A DNA stretch of 39,178 nt from a virus. A model generated the notes under the pieces. That model did no database searches. It was not told the origin of the DNA and was given only the letters and a program-made list of their open reading frames with translations. Location: positions 1 through 39,178 of IMG/VR virus record IMGVR_UViG_3300002161_000006. One strand, given 5' to 3'. Position 1 is the stretch's first letter, and the number at the start of each line of letters is the position of its first letter. This document shows, piece after piece, positions 1 through 5,623 of this stretch. The position numbers were made by a program, and so were the translations under genes.

Positions 1-98
1 AACTCGGCGTACTTTTCCAACACTAACTCCAAAAGGATACCTTCTTGTTCAAAGGCATGTTTGGCACCTTTAGCCAGTTCTTGTATTCGTTCGTTCAT
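1..98 (-). CDS. MNERI-family small protein, 3' part missing (window edge)
   Basis: Starts with ATG at 96-98 and runs off the left end of the window after about 32 codons (MNERIQELAKGAKHAFEQ...EKYAE). The visible part is identical at base level to the start of the gene at 686-925, so this is a second copy of at least its first third. It belongs to the paralogous small-protein family that is spread over the first 6.5 kb. Its ATG overlaps the TGA of the upstream gene (ATGA), and a GGAG placed 7 nt upstream lies inside that gene's last codons. Function unknown. Confidence 0.8.
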   Translation of the reverse strand, partial: MNERIQELAKGAKHAFEQEGILLELVLEKYAE

Positions 99-101
99 TT
101 T
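1..101. repeat. 101-bp perfect direct repeat, copy 1
   Basis: Bases 1-101 equal bases 828-928 without a mismatch; the first difference is at 102 (T) versus 929 (C). The repeat may extend left of the window. It covers the 5' end of two MNERI-family genes. It is either a very recent duplication or gene conversion, or the end of an assembly contig that broke at a repeat. Confidence 0.95.
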
Positions 102-277
102 TCAACTCCAAAATGTTCTTTAATCATGTCACCAGTGCCAGCACAATTACCTGTTGCAATAATACATTCCCGCACGATCAATTCGGCAAACTCATCAGCA
201 ACATCTTGCCAGTTCATTGGTGTTTTTGTGTGCTTAACAACACACTGGGCCCAAAGTTCTCGGATAGGATCGTTCAT
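95..277 (-). CDS. MNERI-family small protein (60 aa)
   Basis: A 60-residue paralog with the three family blocks: a degenerate N-terminal MNDPIREL, the central EFAELIVRECI near residues 29-39, and the C-terminal EHFGVEK. Function is unknown; no membrane segment or catalytic motif is visible. ATG at 275-277 overlaps the TGA of the upstream paralog, and the GGAG at 285-288 lies inside that paralog's FGVEE codons. In the same way its own FGV codons supply GGAG for the next gene downstream. It is one link in a translationally coupled chain with 274-510 and the partial gene 1-98. Confidence 0.8.
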   Translation of the reverse strand: MNDPIRELWAQCVVKHTKTPMNWQDVADEFAELIVRECIIATGNCAGTGDMIKEHFGVEK

Positions 278-510
278 TCTTCAACTCCGAAATGTCGTTT
301 GATCTTATTTCCGACATATACCAATGCCTCGTTGAAGCCTTCATAATATTCGCTTTTGGTGTTGGTATATTGACTATTAACAGACAACTCAGCACATTCT
401 TTCACAATTAGTTCGGCGAACTTTTCTAAATCTTGCTCAATACCAAATCGTACCATTGATACCGCATCAAAACCAGCCTGTAGAGCAAGGTCTTTAATTC
501 GTTCGTTCAT
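274..510 (-). CDS. MNERI-family small protein (78 aa)
   Basis: A clear member of the family: MNERIKDLALQAG at the N-terminus, EKFAELIVKECAEL in the middle and RHFGVEE at the C-terminus. The linker between the centre and the C-terminus is variable and hydrophilic. The start ATG at 508-510 overlaps the stop of the upstream zinc-finger gene. GGAG at 518-521, seven bases upstream, is encoded in that gene's FGDEE end. Function unknown. The N- and C-terminal blocks look helical, so a small helical protein is a plausible but unproven picture. Confidence 0.82.
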   Translation of the reverse strand: MNERIKDLALQAGFDAVSMVRFGIEQDLEKFAELIVKECAELSVNSQYTNTKSEYYEGFNEALVYVGNKIKRHFGVEE

Positions 511-689
511 TCTTCATCTCCGAAATAACTATCAAAACATTTTTCGCACGTTCCGGAGATTGCTACTTCTGCATGTCCCTCTTTTGTGAAGATATTCACA
601 CCAAACTTGAACGGCTGCTTACAATCAATACACCTAGCGGTGTCCTTGTCAACCCATTCTCTACCTACTAGGCGTTGTTCAGTTGTCAT
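507..689 (-). CDS. Small zinc-finger-like protein (60 aa)
   Basis: Sixty residues with two CxxC pairs, CIDC at about 20-23 and CEKC at about 48-51, spaced as in a rubredoxin-type or treble-clef zinc knuckle. It is not a member of the MNERI family, yet it ends in YFGDEE, almost the same end as the paralogs. This end contains the GGAG that sits 7 nt before the ATG of the next gene. Start ATG at 687-689 overlaps the stop of 686-925. Zinc binding is inferred from the cysteine pattern; the role is unknown. Confidence 0.75.
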   Translation of the reverse strand: MTTEQRLVGREWVDKDTARCIDCKQPFKFGVNIFTKEGHAEVAISGTCEKCFDSYFGDEE

Positions 690-925
690 TGTTTAACTCC
701 AAAATGTTTTTTAATCACTGTTGAACCTGTTAGTAATGCTTTGTTATATCCGTTGTCAAAATCTTCAACTGATTCAAATACAGGGACAGTAATACTTTCT
801 AAAGTCAATGCACATTCTCTAACAATCAACTCGGCGTACTTTTCCAACACTAACTCCAAAAGGATACCTTCTTGTTCAAAGGCATGTTTGGCACCTTTAG
901 CCAGTTCTTGTATTCGTTCGTTCAT
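686..925 (-). CDS. MNERI-family small protein (79 aa)
   Basis: Full-length copy of the gene that is cut at the left window edge: MNERIQELAKGAKHAF, then EKYAELIVRECALTL, and C-terminal KKHFGVKQ. The first 98 coding bases are identical to 1-98. ATG at 923-925 overlaps the TGA of the small membrane-protein gene 922-1095. Its own FGVKQ end carries GGAG 7 nt before the ATG of the zinc-finger gene. Function unknown. Confidence 0.82.
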   Translation of the reverse strand: MNERIQELAKGAKHAFEQEGILLELVLEKYAELIVRECALTLESITVPVFESVEDFDNGYNKALLTGSTVIKKHFGVKQ

Positions 926-928
926 TTT
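828..928. repeat. 101-bp perfect direct repeat, copy 2
   Basis: Internal copy of the repeat found at 1-101; it spans the first third of the coding region 686-925 and three bases upstream of its ATG. Confidence 0.95.
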
Positions 929-1095
929 CTATTCATCCATCCGATAATGAAAAATATTGGCATCGCTGGCAACATAATAGGATAGTCATACCATTTGCTC
1001 TTTCGGAATTTATATCCCATAATATTCAGGAAAAACACAACTCCTGCGATAGTCCACAGAATGTAAATTGCTATACAAATCAGAAATGTCGTCAT
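922..1095 (-). CDS. Small membrane protein (57 aa, two TM segments)
   Basis: A short open frame filling what would otherwise be a gap. The protein starts MTTFLICIAIYILWTIAGVV, giving one hydrophobic segment at about residues 3-24. A basic loop follows (KFRKSKWYD), then a second hydrophobic segment (about 38-54), ending MNRK. Two-pass inner-membrane topology is likely. ATG at 1093-1095 overlaps the TGA of the upstream paralog and is served by the GGAG in that gene's FGVEE end; the stop overlaps the ATG of the next gene. Overlaps on both sides argue that it is real. Function unknown; small phage membrane proteins often act in lysis control or superinfection exclusion, but nothing here decides that. 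Confidence 0.75.
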   Translation of the reverse strand: MTTFLICIAIYILWTIAGVVFFLNIMGYKFRKSKWYDYPIMLPAMPIFFIIGWMNRK

Positions 1096-1322
1096 TCTTC
1101 AACTCCGAAATGTTTGCGGATGTTTTCAATGGACTTATCTACAGCCCAGACAACATCGTCGTTTTCACAATTGCTCACACCGATCATGGCAATTTGACTA
1201 ACACATTCCCGAATCAACAACTCGGCAAACTTCTCTAATTCTAGTCTACTAAAAGTCCAAGAATCGATTACTGGATAATCTCTCAGTACCTCGAGTGCGA
1301 TATCATATACGCGTTCATTCAT
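1092..1322 (-). CDS. MNERI-family small protein (76 aa)
   Basis: Paralog with MNERVYDIAL at the start, LEKFAELLIRECVSQ in the centre and IRKHFGVEE at the end. ATG at 1320-1322 is preceded by a good Shine-Dalgarno (GAGGAG, 1330-1335). Its last codons carry the GGAG for the membrane-protein gene 922-1095. The 20 bases spanning its leader are repeated before the gene at 1472-1738. Function unknown. Confidence 0.8.
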   Translation of the reverse strand: MNERVYDIALEVLRDYPVIDSWTFSRLELEKFAELLIRECVSQIAMIGVSNCENDDVVWAVDKSIENIRKHFGVEE

Positions 1323-1337
1323 CTAGATGCTCCTCAA
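1318..1337. repeat. 20-bp leader repeat (also at 1734-1753)
   Basis: The start codon and ribosome-binding leader of 1092-1322 are identical over 20 bases to those of 1472-1738. On the minus strand it reads TTGAGGAGCATCTAGATG plus two bases. It suggests that one gene start was copied from the other, or that gene modules were swapped at this point. Confidence 0.85.
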
Positions 1338-1444
1338 TTAAAAACCGTCACCAGCACCAAAAGAAGTACAGACATAGGCACATAGAGAATGTAGCACATC
1401 CAGAATAAACCTTCAATTAATGCATCAAACATATCACGCATCAT
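1334..1444 (-). CDS. Very small membrane protein (35-36 aa)
   Basis: Minus-strand frame MRDMFDALIEGLFWMCYILY followed by a strongly hydrophobic tail ending VLLLVLVTVFN. One transmembrane helix spans roughly residues 11-34, with a short acidic N-terminus. Two ATG codons are adjacent (1442-1444 and 1439-1441); AGGAG at about 1448-1452 fits the second better by spacing. Its TGA overlaps the Shine-Dalgarno of the next gene. Short length keeps confidence moderate, but the hydrophobic profile and the RBS support it. Function unknown. Confidence 0.6.
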   Translation of the reverse strand: MMRDMFDALIEGLFWMCYILYVPMSVLLLVLVTVFN

Positions 1445-1471
1445 GCGCTCCTATTTTGTTATAACTATTGG

Positions 1472-1738
1472 TCAAGCAAAGTCTTTACGATTGTGACGCT
1501 CGCGAGCAGAACTAGCGAAATTGCTGATGTTGCCACACTTGTCTTCCCAACGAAGCAGACTACGAGCAGTCCAACCAATGTCTATCTTGCTTTCGCAGAC
1601 AGCCTCTTGGTTCACAACACCATTGAGAAAGATACGCACATGATATCGACCGTTGATGCAGCGAACAGTAACTTCATGCTCGCACTCGCCTACGATGCAA
1701 CGCTGGATTTGGATAAGTTGAGTATAGCGGTCTTTCAT
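1472..1738 (-). CDS. Conserved phage hypothetical protein (88 aa)
   Basis: Eighty-eight residues containing GECEHEVTVRCINGRYHVRI and later ARSLLRWEDKCGN and ARERHNRKDF. I recognise this as a type of small protein seen in many tailed phages, without known function. It has no membrane segment. ATG at 1736-1738 follows a GAGGAG leader identical to that of 1092-1322. The product is mixed basic and acidic and probably a soluble cytoplasmic early protein. Confidence 0.75.
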   Translation of the reverse strand: MKDRYTQLIQIQRCIVGECEHEVTVRCINGRYHVRIFLNGVVNQEAVCESKIDIGWTARSLLRWEDKCGNISNFASSARERHNRKDFA

Positions 1739-1774
1739 CTAGATGCTCCTCAAATAGTACGTTCGTGTGCTGGG

Positions 1775-1897
1775 TTATTGAAACAAGTACAGTATTCCAT
1801 AGAGCACCAGCAAGGGTCCATAGAGTGTAGCACACACAATGCCCAGTAGCAGAAGAAAGGAAGCAAAGAACTCAACAAACTCGCCAAGTTCGCTCAT
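1775..1897 (-). CDS. Very small membrane protein (40 aa)
   Basis: Minus-strand frame MSELGEFVEFFASFLLLLGI continuing into a second hydrophobic stretch and ending LYLFQ. Residues about 10-38 are almost entirely apolar, giving one long or two short transmembrane helices after an acidic N-terminus. GGAG lies at about 1904-1907, a normal distance from the ATG at 1895-1897. It neighbours other tiny membrane proteins (922-1095, 1334-1444, 1908-1985). Function unknown. Confidence 0.62.
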   Translation of the reverse strand: MSELGEFVEFFASFLLLLGIVCATLYGPLLVLYGILYLFQ

Positions 1898-1907
1898 GCT
1901 ATTCTCC

Positions 1908-1985
1908 TCACTTACCCAGGTAGTGAACAATTACGGTGGGACCCACTAGGCATAGCATTGCTACGATACCAATCAGAATATCCAT
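1908..1985 (-). CDS. Micro-protein, single TM helix (25 aa)
   Basis: Minus-strand frame MDILIGIVAMLCLVGPTVIV ending HYLGK: one transmembrane helix with a basic C-terminus. A GAGGG ribosome-binding site sits upstream of the ATG at 1983-1985, within the end of gene 1987-2178. The TGA at 1908-1910 overlaps the ribosome-binding site of the next membrane-protein gene. At 25 codons it could be chance; its RBS, tight packing and fully hydrophobic content are the support. Confidence 0.5.
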   Translation of the reverse strand: MDILIGIVAMLCLVGPTVIVHYLGK

Positions 1986-1986
1986 G

Positions 1987-2178
1987 TTAACCCTCAATTC
2001 GTTGTTCAACCAGCTGCGCCATGTACAGAGTGTCCCGGTACCGAGCAACCCACGACTCTGAACTCATCGCATTTTCAAAGCTTTTTATCGCTTCTTGCTT
2101 AGTGCGATAAGAACCGAGCAGGAAGGGACCCTGCTCGTCTCTGCCACCTACCACATAGCCATGATCCCAGTTCTTCAT
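1987..2178 (-). CDS. Hypothetical protein (63 aa)
   Basis: Starts MKNWDHGYVVGGRDEQGPFL at ATG 2176-2178, with GGAGG eight bases upstream; a TTG two codons earlier is less likely. The rest, SYRTKQEAIKSFENAMSS, looks like the start of an alpha/beta small domain in which a query-dependent residue run is followed by a helix. It has no recognisable catalytic motif. It is transcribed behind 2181-2504 (two bases apart) and thus probably from the early promoter at 2541-2593. Function unknown. Confidence 0.72.
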   Translation of the reverse strand: MKNWDHGYVVGGRDEQGPFLLGSYRTKQEAIKSFENAMSSESWVARYRDTLYMAQLVEQRIEG

Positions 2179-2180
2179 GT

Positions 2181-2504
2181 TCAAGCCTCCACAGTCAGCA
2201 CCGGAGCTGGATCAGTAATACGGCCTTCGTACTCCAGCTGGCTCTTCTCGTACCAGGTCAGGAAGTCGTCTGCCACAACCTTGTAGGAAACGATGTACTC
2301 GCGATACCCCTCGTTGTTGCACTCAATTTGGCCACGCACACGGTCCACGATCACCTCGATCATGTCGCACTCGTCCACGTTCTTGACCACGTAGTCGCTG
2401 CCGCCCTTGGCCTTCCAGTAGGCATCAGCACCAGTACCCAGCGAACCATCTTCGCGCCAGGCGTAGTTTTCGAAACATTGAGTAGTGATCAGAAGTTTGG
2501 TCAT
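2181..2504 (-). CDS. Conserved phage hypothetical protein (107 aa), first gene behind an early promoter
   Basis: Starts MTKLLITTQCFENYAWREDG, with GGAGG 5-6 bases before the ATG at 2502-2504. I recognise the pattern LITTQC-ENYAWRED-GTG-YWK-KGG followed by QIECNN-GYREY and W-EKSQLEYEG from uncharacterised proteins of many T4-like and other large phages. It has no known function. The gene is GC-rich (about 63% over 2401-2460) compared with most neighbours near 40%. It lies directly downstream of the conserved promoter at 2541-2593, so it is likely expressed early and strongly. Only the family resemblance is recalled; no domain function is visible. Confidence 0.8.
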   Translation of the reverse strand: MTKLLITTQCFENYAWREDGSLGTGADAYWKAKGGSDYVVKNVDECDMIEVIVDRVRGQIECNNEGYREYIVSYKVVADDFLTWYEKSQLEYEGRITDPAPVLTVEA

Positions 2505-2540
2505 CGTTTCCTCCTTATCCCTAAGTGTTAATTTAAACAA

Positions 2541-2593
2541 TGAGACTATTATACATCAACCAATAATCTTGTACACTACTATTTTGTAACAAG
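2541..2593 (-). promoter_or_regulatory. Conserved early (sigma70-like) promoter, copy A
   Basis: On the minus strand there is a TATAAT -10 box (2548-2553) and a TGTACA -35 box (2570-2575) with 16 bp between them. The whole 53-bp block matches 9611-9663 at 43 of 53 positions without gaps, including bases upstream of -35 (GTTAC) and between the boxes (GGTTGATG). Such conservation beyond the core boxes suggests an extra protein contact. It drives 2181-2504 and probably the genes below it. Confidence 0.8.
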
Positions 2594-2594
2594 C

Positions 2595-2625
2595 AAAAAC
2601 CTGTAACTAAAGTTACAGGTTTTTT
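2595..2625 (-). terminator. Bidirectional intrinsic terminator
   Basis: A perfect inverted repeat: AAAAACCTGTAAC (2595-2607), a TAAA loop, and GTTACAGGTTTTT (2612-2624). A T-run lies on the right side and an A-run on the left, so it can act in both directions. It follows the end of 2651-2836 and precedes promoter copy A, separating two transcription units. Confidence 0.85.
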
Positions 2626-2650
2626 GAAACTATTTTACAGGTTACTAACT

Positions 2651-2836
2651 TTAATCGTCAATCCATTCGTGCTTATATTTCTTCCAGCACTGAATAGCCT
2701 TTTTTAGATTATCCATCTGTTCTAGACGAATATGATCCATGATTCCCCATTCATGATATGTGTTTGTCATCTTCCAAAGACGATCATGTCTCTCTTGTAG
2801 AGTTGCAATAACAACATCGTATTTTTCTTCAGTCAT
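2651..2836 (-). CDS. Hypothetical protein (61 aa)
   Basis: MTEEKYDVVIATLQERHDRL followed by a mostly helical, charged sequence ending KKYKHEWIDD. There are no cysteines in a metal pattern and no membrane segment. ATG at 2834-2836 overlaps the TGA of 2833-3111 (ATGA), so the two are coupled. It is the last gene before the terminator at 2595-2625. Function unknown. Confidence 0.7.
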   Translation of the reverse strand: MTEEKYDVVIATLQERHDRLWKMTNTYHEWGIMDHIRLEQMDNLKKAIQCWKKYKHEWIDD

Positions 2837-3111
2837 TGTTTACACCTTGCGCGGATAGCGGCTGCGCAGACGGAGATCTGCCATGCAGCACTGCGCAGAC
2901 TGATTGTTTCATCCGTATCTGCGCCGTCACATGCCTGTTCATTTTTCATTGCTTTGGCATCGCACACCTTCGCACACGCCTCACGCTCGGCAGCGGCAAC
3001 AAGTTCAGCAAAGCGCGCGAACACGGGGTAGAGATCGCGCTCTACCCACGCGACGTGTTCAAACATGGCCCCAGCCTCCTGCGCCATATGCATGATGTCG
3101 TCTCTGGTCAT
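2833..3111 (-). CDS. FAELVAAAEREACAKVC-type small phage protein (92 aa)
   Basis: Begins MTRDDIMHMAQEAGAMFEH, has FAELVAAAEREACAKVCD in the middle (about residues 34-51) and ends CAAAIRARCKQ. I know this layout from very common uncharacterised proteins in phages and prophages of Burkholderiales. Its central block resembles that of the MNERI family (FAELIV-EC), so the two may be distant relatives. The gene is GC-rich (about 60% at 3001-3060) against about 42% at 3181-3240, which suggests recent transfer or a host-like origin. GGAG lies upstream of ATG 3109-3111, inside the upstream gene's last codons. Function unknown. Confidence 0.78.
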   Translation of the reverse strand: MTRDDIMHMAQEAGAMFEHVAWVERDLYPVFARFAELVAAAEREACAKVCDAKAMKNEQACDGADTDETISLRSAAWQISVCAAAIRARCKQ

Positions 3112-3623
3112 GCTAACTCCTCATTTGGAAATTCTTTAGTTGGTCGAAACATATACTCCGACTTCTCAGGAATAACATATGGAAAAGTTACAGGAACTCT
3201 GGACTCATATGATGTGAAATGGGATTTAAACGGCTTACCGTCATTAATACTTGGAACTGATACCCATTCCCAGAACACTTTGCCATCGATATTGTATGCA
3301 CCATTGTTATCTTTGAAGACACTGCCGCAACGCTTGTTCTGAAACAGAGGACCTCCATCAGTGCCATAGGATCTGCTAATATCAACCCACTCCTGGTCTT
3401 CACCAGTTAATGGTGTAACTGGCTTGAATCTTGCAAGCGTATCAAACAAATTAAGCGTATATGGCGCAGTAGTTCCAGAGTGCCCTTCATCACTGAATGT
3501 CTCTAGCAACTTTAGAACGTGATTGCAAATTTGTTCTTGCATTTCGTCGGAGAACTTGCCGTTCTCATCCATCCAGCCAGCGGCCCTAAACTCATTCTTT
3601 GCGTAAAATTCGTAGTTGCTCAT
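3108..3623 (-). CDS. Conserved phage hypothetical protein (171 aa)
   Basis: Starts MSNYEFYAKNEFRAAGW at ATG 3621-3623 with GAGGG upstream; an extension to 3653 lacks a better start. Recognisable blocks are DENGKFSDEMQ, GHSGTTAPY, PLTGEDQEWV, QNKRCGSVFKD and IDGKVFWEW, and later SRVPVTFPY. Together they define a protein found in many unrelated tailed phages, uncharacterised to my knowledge. It is probably a soluble enzyme-like or nucleic-acid-associated early protein, but no catalytic residues can be named. Its TGA overlaps the ATG of 2833-3111. Confidence 0.82.
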   Translation of the reverse strand: MSNYEFYAKNEFRAAGWMDENGKFSDEMQEQICNHVLKLLETFSDEGHSGTTAPYTLNLFDTLARFKPVTPLTGEDQEWVDISRSYGTDGGPLFQNKRCGSVFKDNNGAYNIDGKVFWEWVSVPSINDGKPFKSHFTSYESRVPVTFPYVIPEKSEYMFRPTKEFPNEELA

Positions 3624-3692
3624 TCTAATCCCTCGTAAAACATTATGCGCCACATTTCTTTTACAATTTTAATCAAAAATCAACCTGCGCAA

Positions 3693-4031
3693 TTAATATT
3701 TTAAATGTAACCAACCAATATCCTTTTCCATTGGAGTTATAGTAACTTCTTTCTTTGAAGACTCAATCAAATTTGATAGAACACCCATTCCATAGACTGA
3801 GCATCCATACGCATTTTTGCTACACCCGTATGTTGAGCCTGACGCTCCACGAAAGTAGAAGCAATTTTCATCTTCAGAGACTGAAACAATTCCACTGTTC
3901 ATCTTCCAACTATCGCCTCCCGCAAACCCACCGACCCAAGTTGCAAAAACACGGTAGTGCTGTGGAAGCTCCTCTTTGATCGGTGTAATCTTTAAAACCA
4001 TCCACCTGTCTGGCATATAATCTTTGCTCAT
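3693..4031 (-). CDS. Conserved phage hypothetical protein (112 aa)
   Basis: MSKDYMPDRWMVLKI at the start, then FATWVGGFAGGDSWKMNSGI, YFRGASGSTYGCSKNAYGCS and GVLSNLIE. The glycine-rich beta-strand pattern resembles a family of uncharacterised phage proteins (PDRW-VLKI, V-ATW-GG---GDSW-LNSGI). ATG at 4029-4031 overlaps the TGA of the MNERI paralog upstream and is preceded by GGAG at 7 nt within that gene's FGART codons. Function unknown. Confidence 0.78.
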   Translation of the reverse strand: MSKDYMPDRWMVLKITPIKEELPQHYRVFATWVGGFAGGDSWKMNSGIVSVSEDENCFYFRGASGSTYGCSKNAYGCSVYGMGVLSNLIESSKKEVTITPMEKDIGWLHLKY

Positions 4032-4312
4032 GTACGTGCTCCAAATTGTTTTCTGATGATAGTGATCTGTTCATCAAGAATAGCATTTTTCTGATATAAT
4101 GAAGTTTGCCCTGAATATGTTCCACCGCTGTACGGATCATCTTTCTTACTTGTGTCTAAAACATTTATGCATTCATTCACAATTGATGTTGCAAAATCTT
4201 CAAGTGTCAACAGGGATTGGCCATGTCCTGAGAAAGATACAAATTCTCCATGCACGTCTTTTCCGAAGTAAAGCCCTGCTTGCTCTGCTAGACTTCTAAT
4301 TCGCTGATTCAT
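4028..4312 (-). CDS. MNERI-family small protein, long member (94 aa)
   Basis: The longest paralog here: MNQRIRSLAEQAGLYFGKD, central LEDFATSIVNECINVL (about 36-51) and the end IIRKQFGART. The central block has T-S where others have E-L, so this copy is more diverged. Even so its end keeps the TTT-GGA-G codons that give GGAG 7 nt before the next ATG. Function unknown. Confidence 0.75.
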   Translation of the reverse strand: MNQRIRSLAEQAGLYFGKDVHGEFVSFSGHGQSLLTLEDFATSIVNECINVLDTSKKDDPYSGGTYSGQTSLYQKNAILDEQITIIRKQFGART

Positions 4313-4315
4313 TAT

Positions 4316-4672
4316 TTAATCCTCTAATTTTATAAATCGCTTAGTATTTGTTTTACGAGTTCCGCTCATCCACGGTTGAATAGACATGTTGTTCAAATAC
4401 ATCTCCATTGTAGGAATGAAACCAAGATCCTGCTGAATATGATCCTCTGCAATGTCTCTAGGAGAATATTCTCTACCATCTGAATTTATGCGCGTACGAC
4501 CAAAAACTTTTTCTACTAAAAAGCACCCAAATGCGGAGTGTAAAATAGCGCGGTGGCGGACATCAGCAACTGCTTGCTTCGTCGAATCGATAAAGTCGTC
4601 AATGTCGGCATAGTCATCTGGCTTTCCACCATACTTCTTAACATGAATCTTACTGTGTAGAAATGGCTTCAA
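4316..4672 (-). CDS. DUF6915-like protein (118 aa), TTG start
   Basis: Begins with TTG at 4670-4672 (MKPFLHSKIHVKKYGG); the same N-terminus, LH---H-K--GG, is typical for DUF6915 proteins. Further signature blocks are DYADIDDFIDSTKQAVADVR, RHRAILHSAFG, EKVFG and IAEDHIQQDLGFIPT with WM near the end. The histidines, aspartate and arginine in DSTK-ADVRHRA-LH are conserved in this family as I recall it; the function is not known. The TTG overlaps the TGA of the upstream gene as TTGA, and AGAGG lies just upstream. The N-terminal match decides this start. Confidence 0.82.
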   Translation of the reverse strand: MKPFLHSKIHVKKYGGKPDDYADIDDFIDSTKQAVADVRHRAILHSAFGCFLVEKVFGRTRINSDGREYSPRDIAEDHIQQDLGFIPTMEMYLNNMSIQPWMSGTRKTNTKRFIKLED

Positions 4673-4941
4673 GGAAGCCTCTTGACTATTGATACGACTT
4701 CACCGCTGTTGGCTTCATAACTCATGCACCCTCGCTCAAGACACGAATGGTCAATCATGAATTTATTTTCAATCGATGTCGCGCTCATTGACGCTCGAAG
4801 ATGTTCAATTTCTATAGCAGCCTCTTCAAGGAGGTCAGCAATTCGGTCAGGCTTACCCTCCTGCACGCTCTTCCTCGATGGGATTTGGCGCCTAATCTCA
4901 GCACGCTTTCTTAGCCGATAAACAACATCATTCTCATCCAT
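4669..4941 (-). CDS. Conserved phage hypothetical protein with helical RIADLLEEAA block (90 aa)
   Basis: Starts MDENDVVYRLRKRAEIRRQI with a strongly basic first half, then KPDRIADLLEEAAIEIEHLR, a short helical or coiled-coil block common in small phage proteins that regularly show DRIADLLEEAA-EIE-LR. The C-terminal 35 residues are less typical and include two cysteines. ATG at 4939-4941. Its stop forms a TTGA overlap with the TTG start of the DUF6915-like gene. Function unknown. Confidence 0.76.
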   Translation of the reverse strand: MDENDVVYRLRKRAEIRRQIPSRKSVQEGKPDRIADLLEEAAIEIEHLRASMSATSIENKFMIDHSCLERGCMSYEANSGEVVSIVKRLP

Positions 4942-4942
4942 C

Positions 4943-5158
4943 TTATTCCTTTGACTCCATTGCCCAATGCACTACCTTCCAATCATCTAGACAGTCCTCA
5001 AAGCAGTAAATTGCATCAACATGGGTCTGACCATACTTTTCACACATCTTGCTATACCAGTAGGGCCAGTATTCTTTCCTCACATCTTCTTCAGACATTG
5101 TAACATATTCTGGGTCACCTGCATCATTTTTTGGTTGGACGAAGGTAAAGTATCTCAT
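4943..5158 (-). CDS. Conserved phage hypothetical protein, tryptophan/tyrosine rich (71 aa)
   Basis: MRYFTFVQPKNDAGDPEYVT, then MSEEDVRKEYWPYWYSKMC and FEDCLDDWKVVHWA: a compact family that I recognise from several phages but that has no assigned role. ATG at 5156-5158 is chosen because GGGAG lies 7 nt upstream; ATG at 5162-5164 would be too close to it. Contains three cysteines, not in a zinc pattern. It abuts the end of 5158-5346. Confidence 0.76.
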   Translation of the reverse strand: MRYFTFVQPKNDAGDPEYVTMSEEDVRKEYWPYWYSKMCEKYGQTHVDAIYCFEDCLDDWKVVHWAMESKE

Positions 5159-5346
5159 CACCATTCTCCCTCTGCGCAAGACATCAGGTACCTATAAACC
5201 GCCTCTGGATCTTTCTCAAATACTTCTTCTGGCGTGCAGCCAAAAAATTTATTATGTCTATTCCACCAATCCACAGCAAGGTCAAGTCCTAGCATACCAA
5301 CTAGAAGAGCGTGGCACCTCCTATGAAGATTATCAGAGGATAGCAT
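5158..5346 (-). CDS. Small WWN-xNKxF--TPEE protein (62 aa)
   Basis: The sequence DWWNRHNKFFGCTPEEVFEK followed by AVYRYLMS resembles the short C-terminal part of Xre/MbcA/ParS antitoxins (N-aF-g-TP-e, then YL). It also resembles a family of phage proteins with the same W-W-N-K-F-TPEE layout. The N-terminal half (MLSSDNLHRRCHALLVGML) is helical. Because the DNA-binding part is absent, an antitoxin role is only a possibility. ATG at 5344-5346 lies within the end of 5333-5623 (14-bp overlap). No good Shine-Dalgarno, so translational coupling is likely. Confidence 0.7.
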   Translation of the reverse strand: MLSSDNLHRRCHALLVGMLGLDLAVDWWNRHNKFFGCTPEEVFEKDPEAVYRYLMSCAEGEW

Positions 5347-5623
5347 CTTTAACTATTATCTTAGTTGGACAATCATCGCGTGGGCACACATAACCAATCA
5401 CCTCACCATTTGCGCCAATACCACAGACCGAGCACCCCTTATTCGCCCCAGGGACGTAAGGAGCACTTCGGTTTTCTCGTCCATTGTTCATTGCCTCAAG
5501 GTATCCACAATCATAGACGTTCGATAGCATCTGTGAAAATAAATCTGCAAAGTTTCTTGGCATACCTGCAGAGACAAGAGTGTCTACAGTATTTTCAATA
5601 ATTTGTTGCTTATATGTTTTCAA
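5333..5623 (-). CDS. Zinc-finger-like protein (96 aa), TTG start
   Basis: N-terminal helical part (MKTYKQQIIENTVDTLVSAG), a middle part with CGYLEAMNNGRE, and a C-terminal four-cysteine pattern CSVC (about 64-67) with CPRDDC (about 80-85), probably one zinc site. TTG at 5621-5623 is the start; the AAGGAG needed for it lies in the last codons of the gene upstream, and stop and start overlap as TTGA. Function unknown. Confidence 0.72.
   Translation of the reverse strand: MKTYKQQIIENTVDTLVSAGMPRNFADLFSQMLSNVYDCGYLEAMNNGRENRSAPYVPGANKGCSVCGIGANGEVIGYVCPRDDCPTKIIVKDAIL

Noticed and set aside
3624-3692. Promoter before 3108-3623
   Set aside because: A CATAAT box exists on the minus strand but no -35 box at suitable distance, and it has no likeness to the two conserved early promoters.
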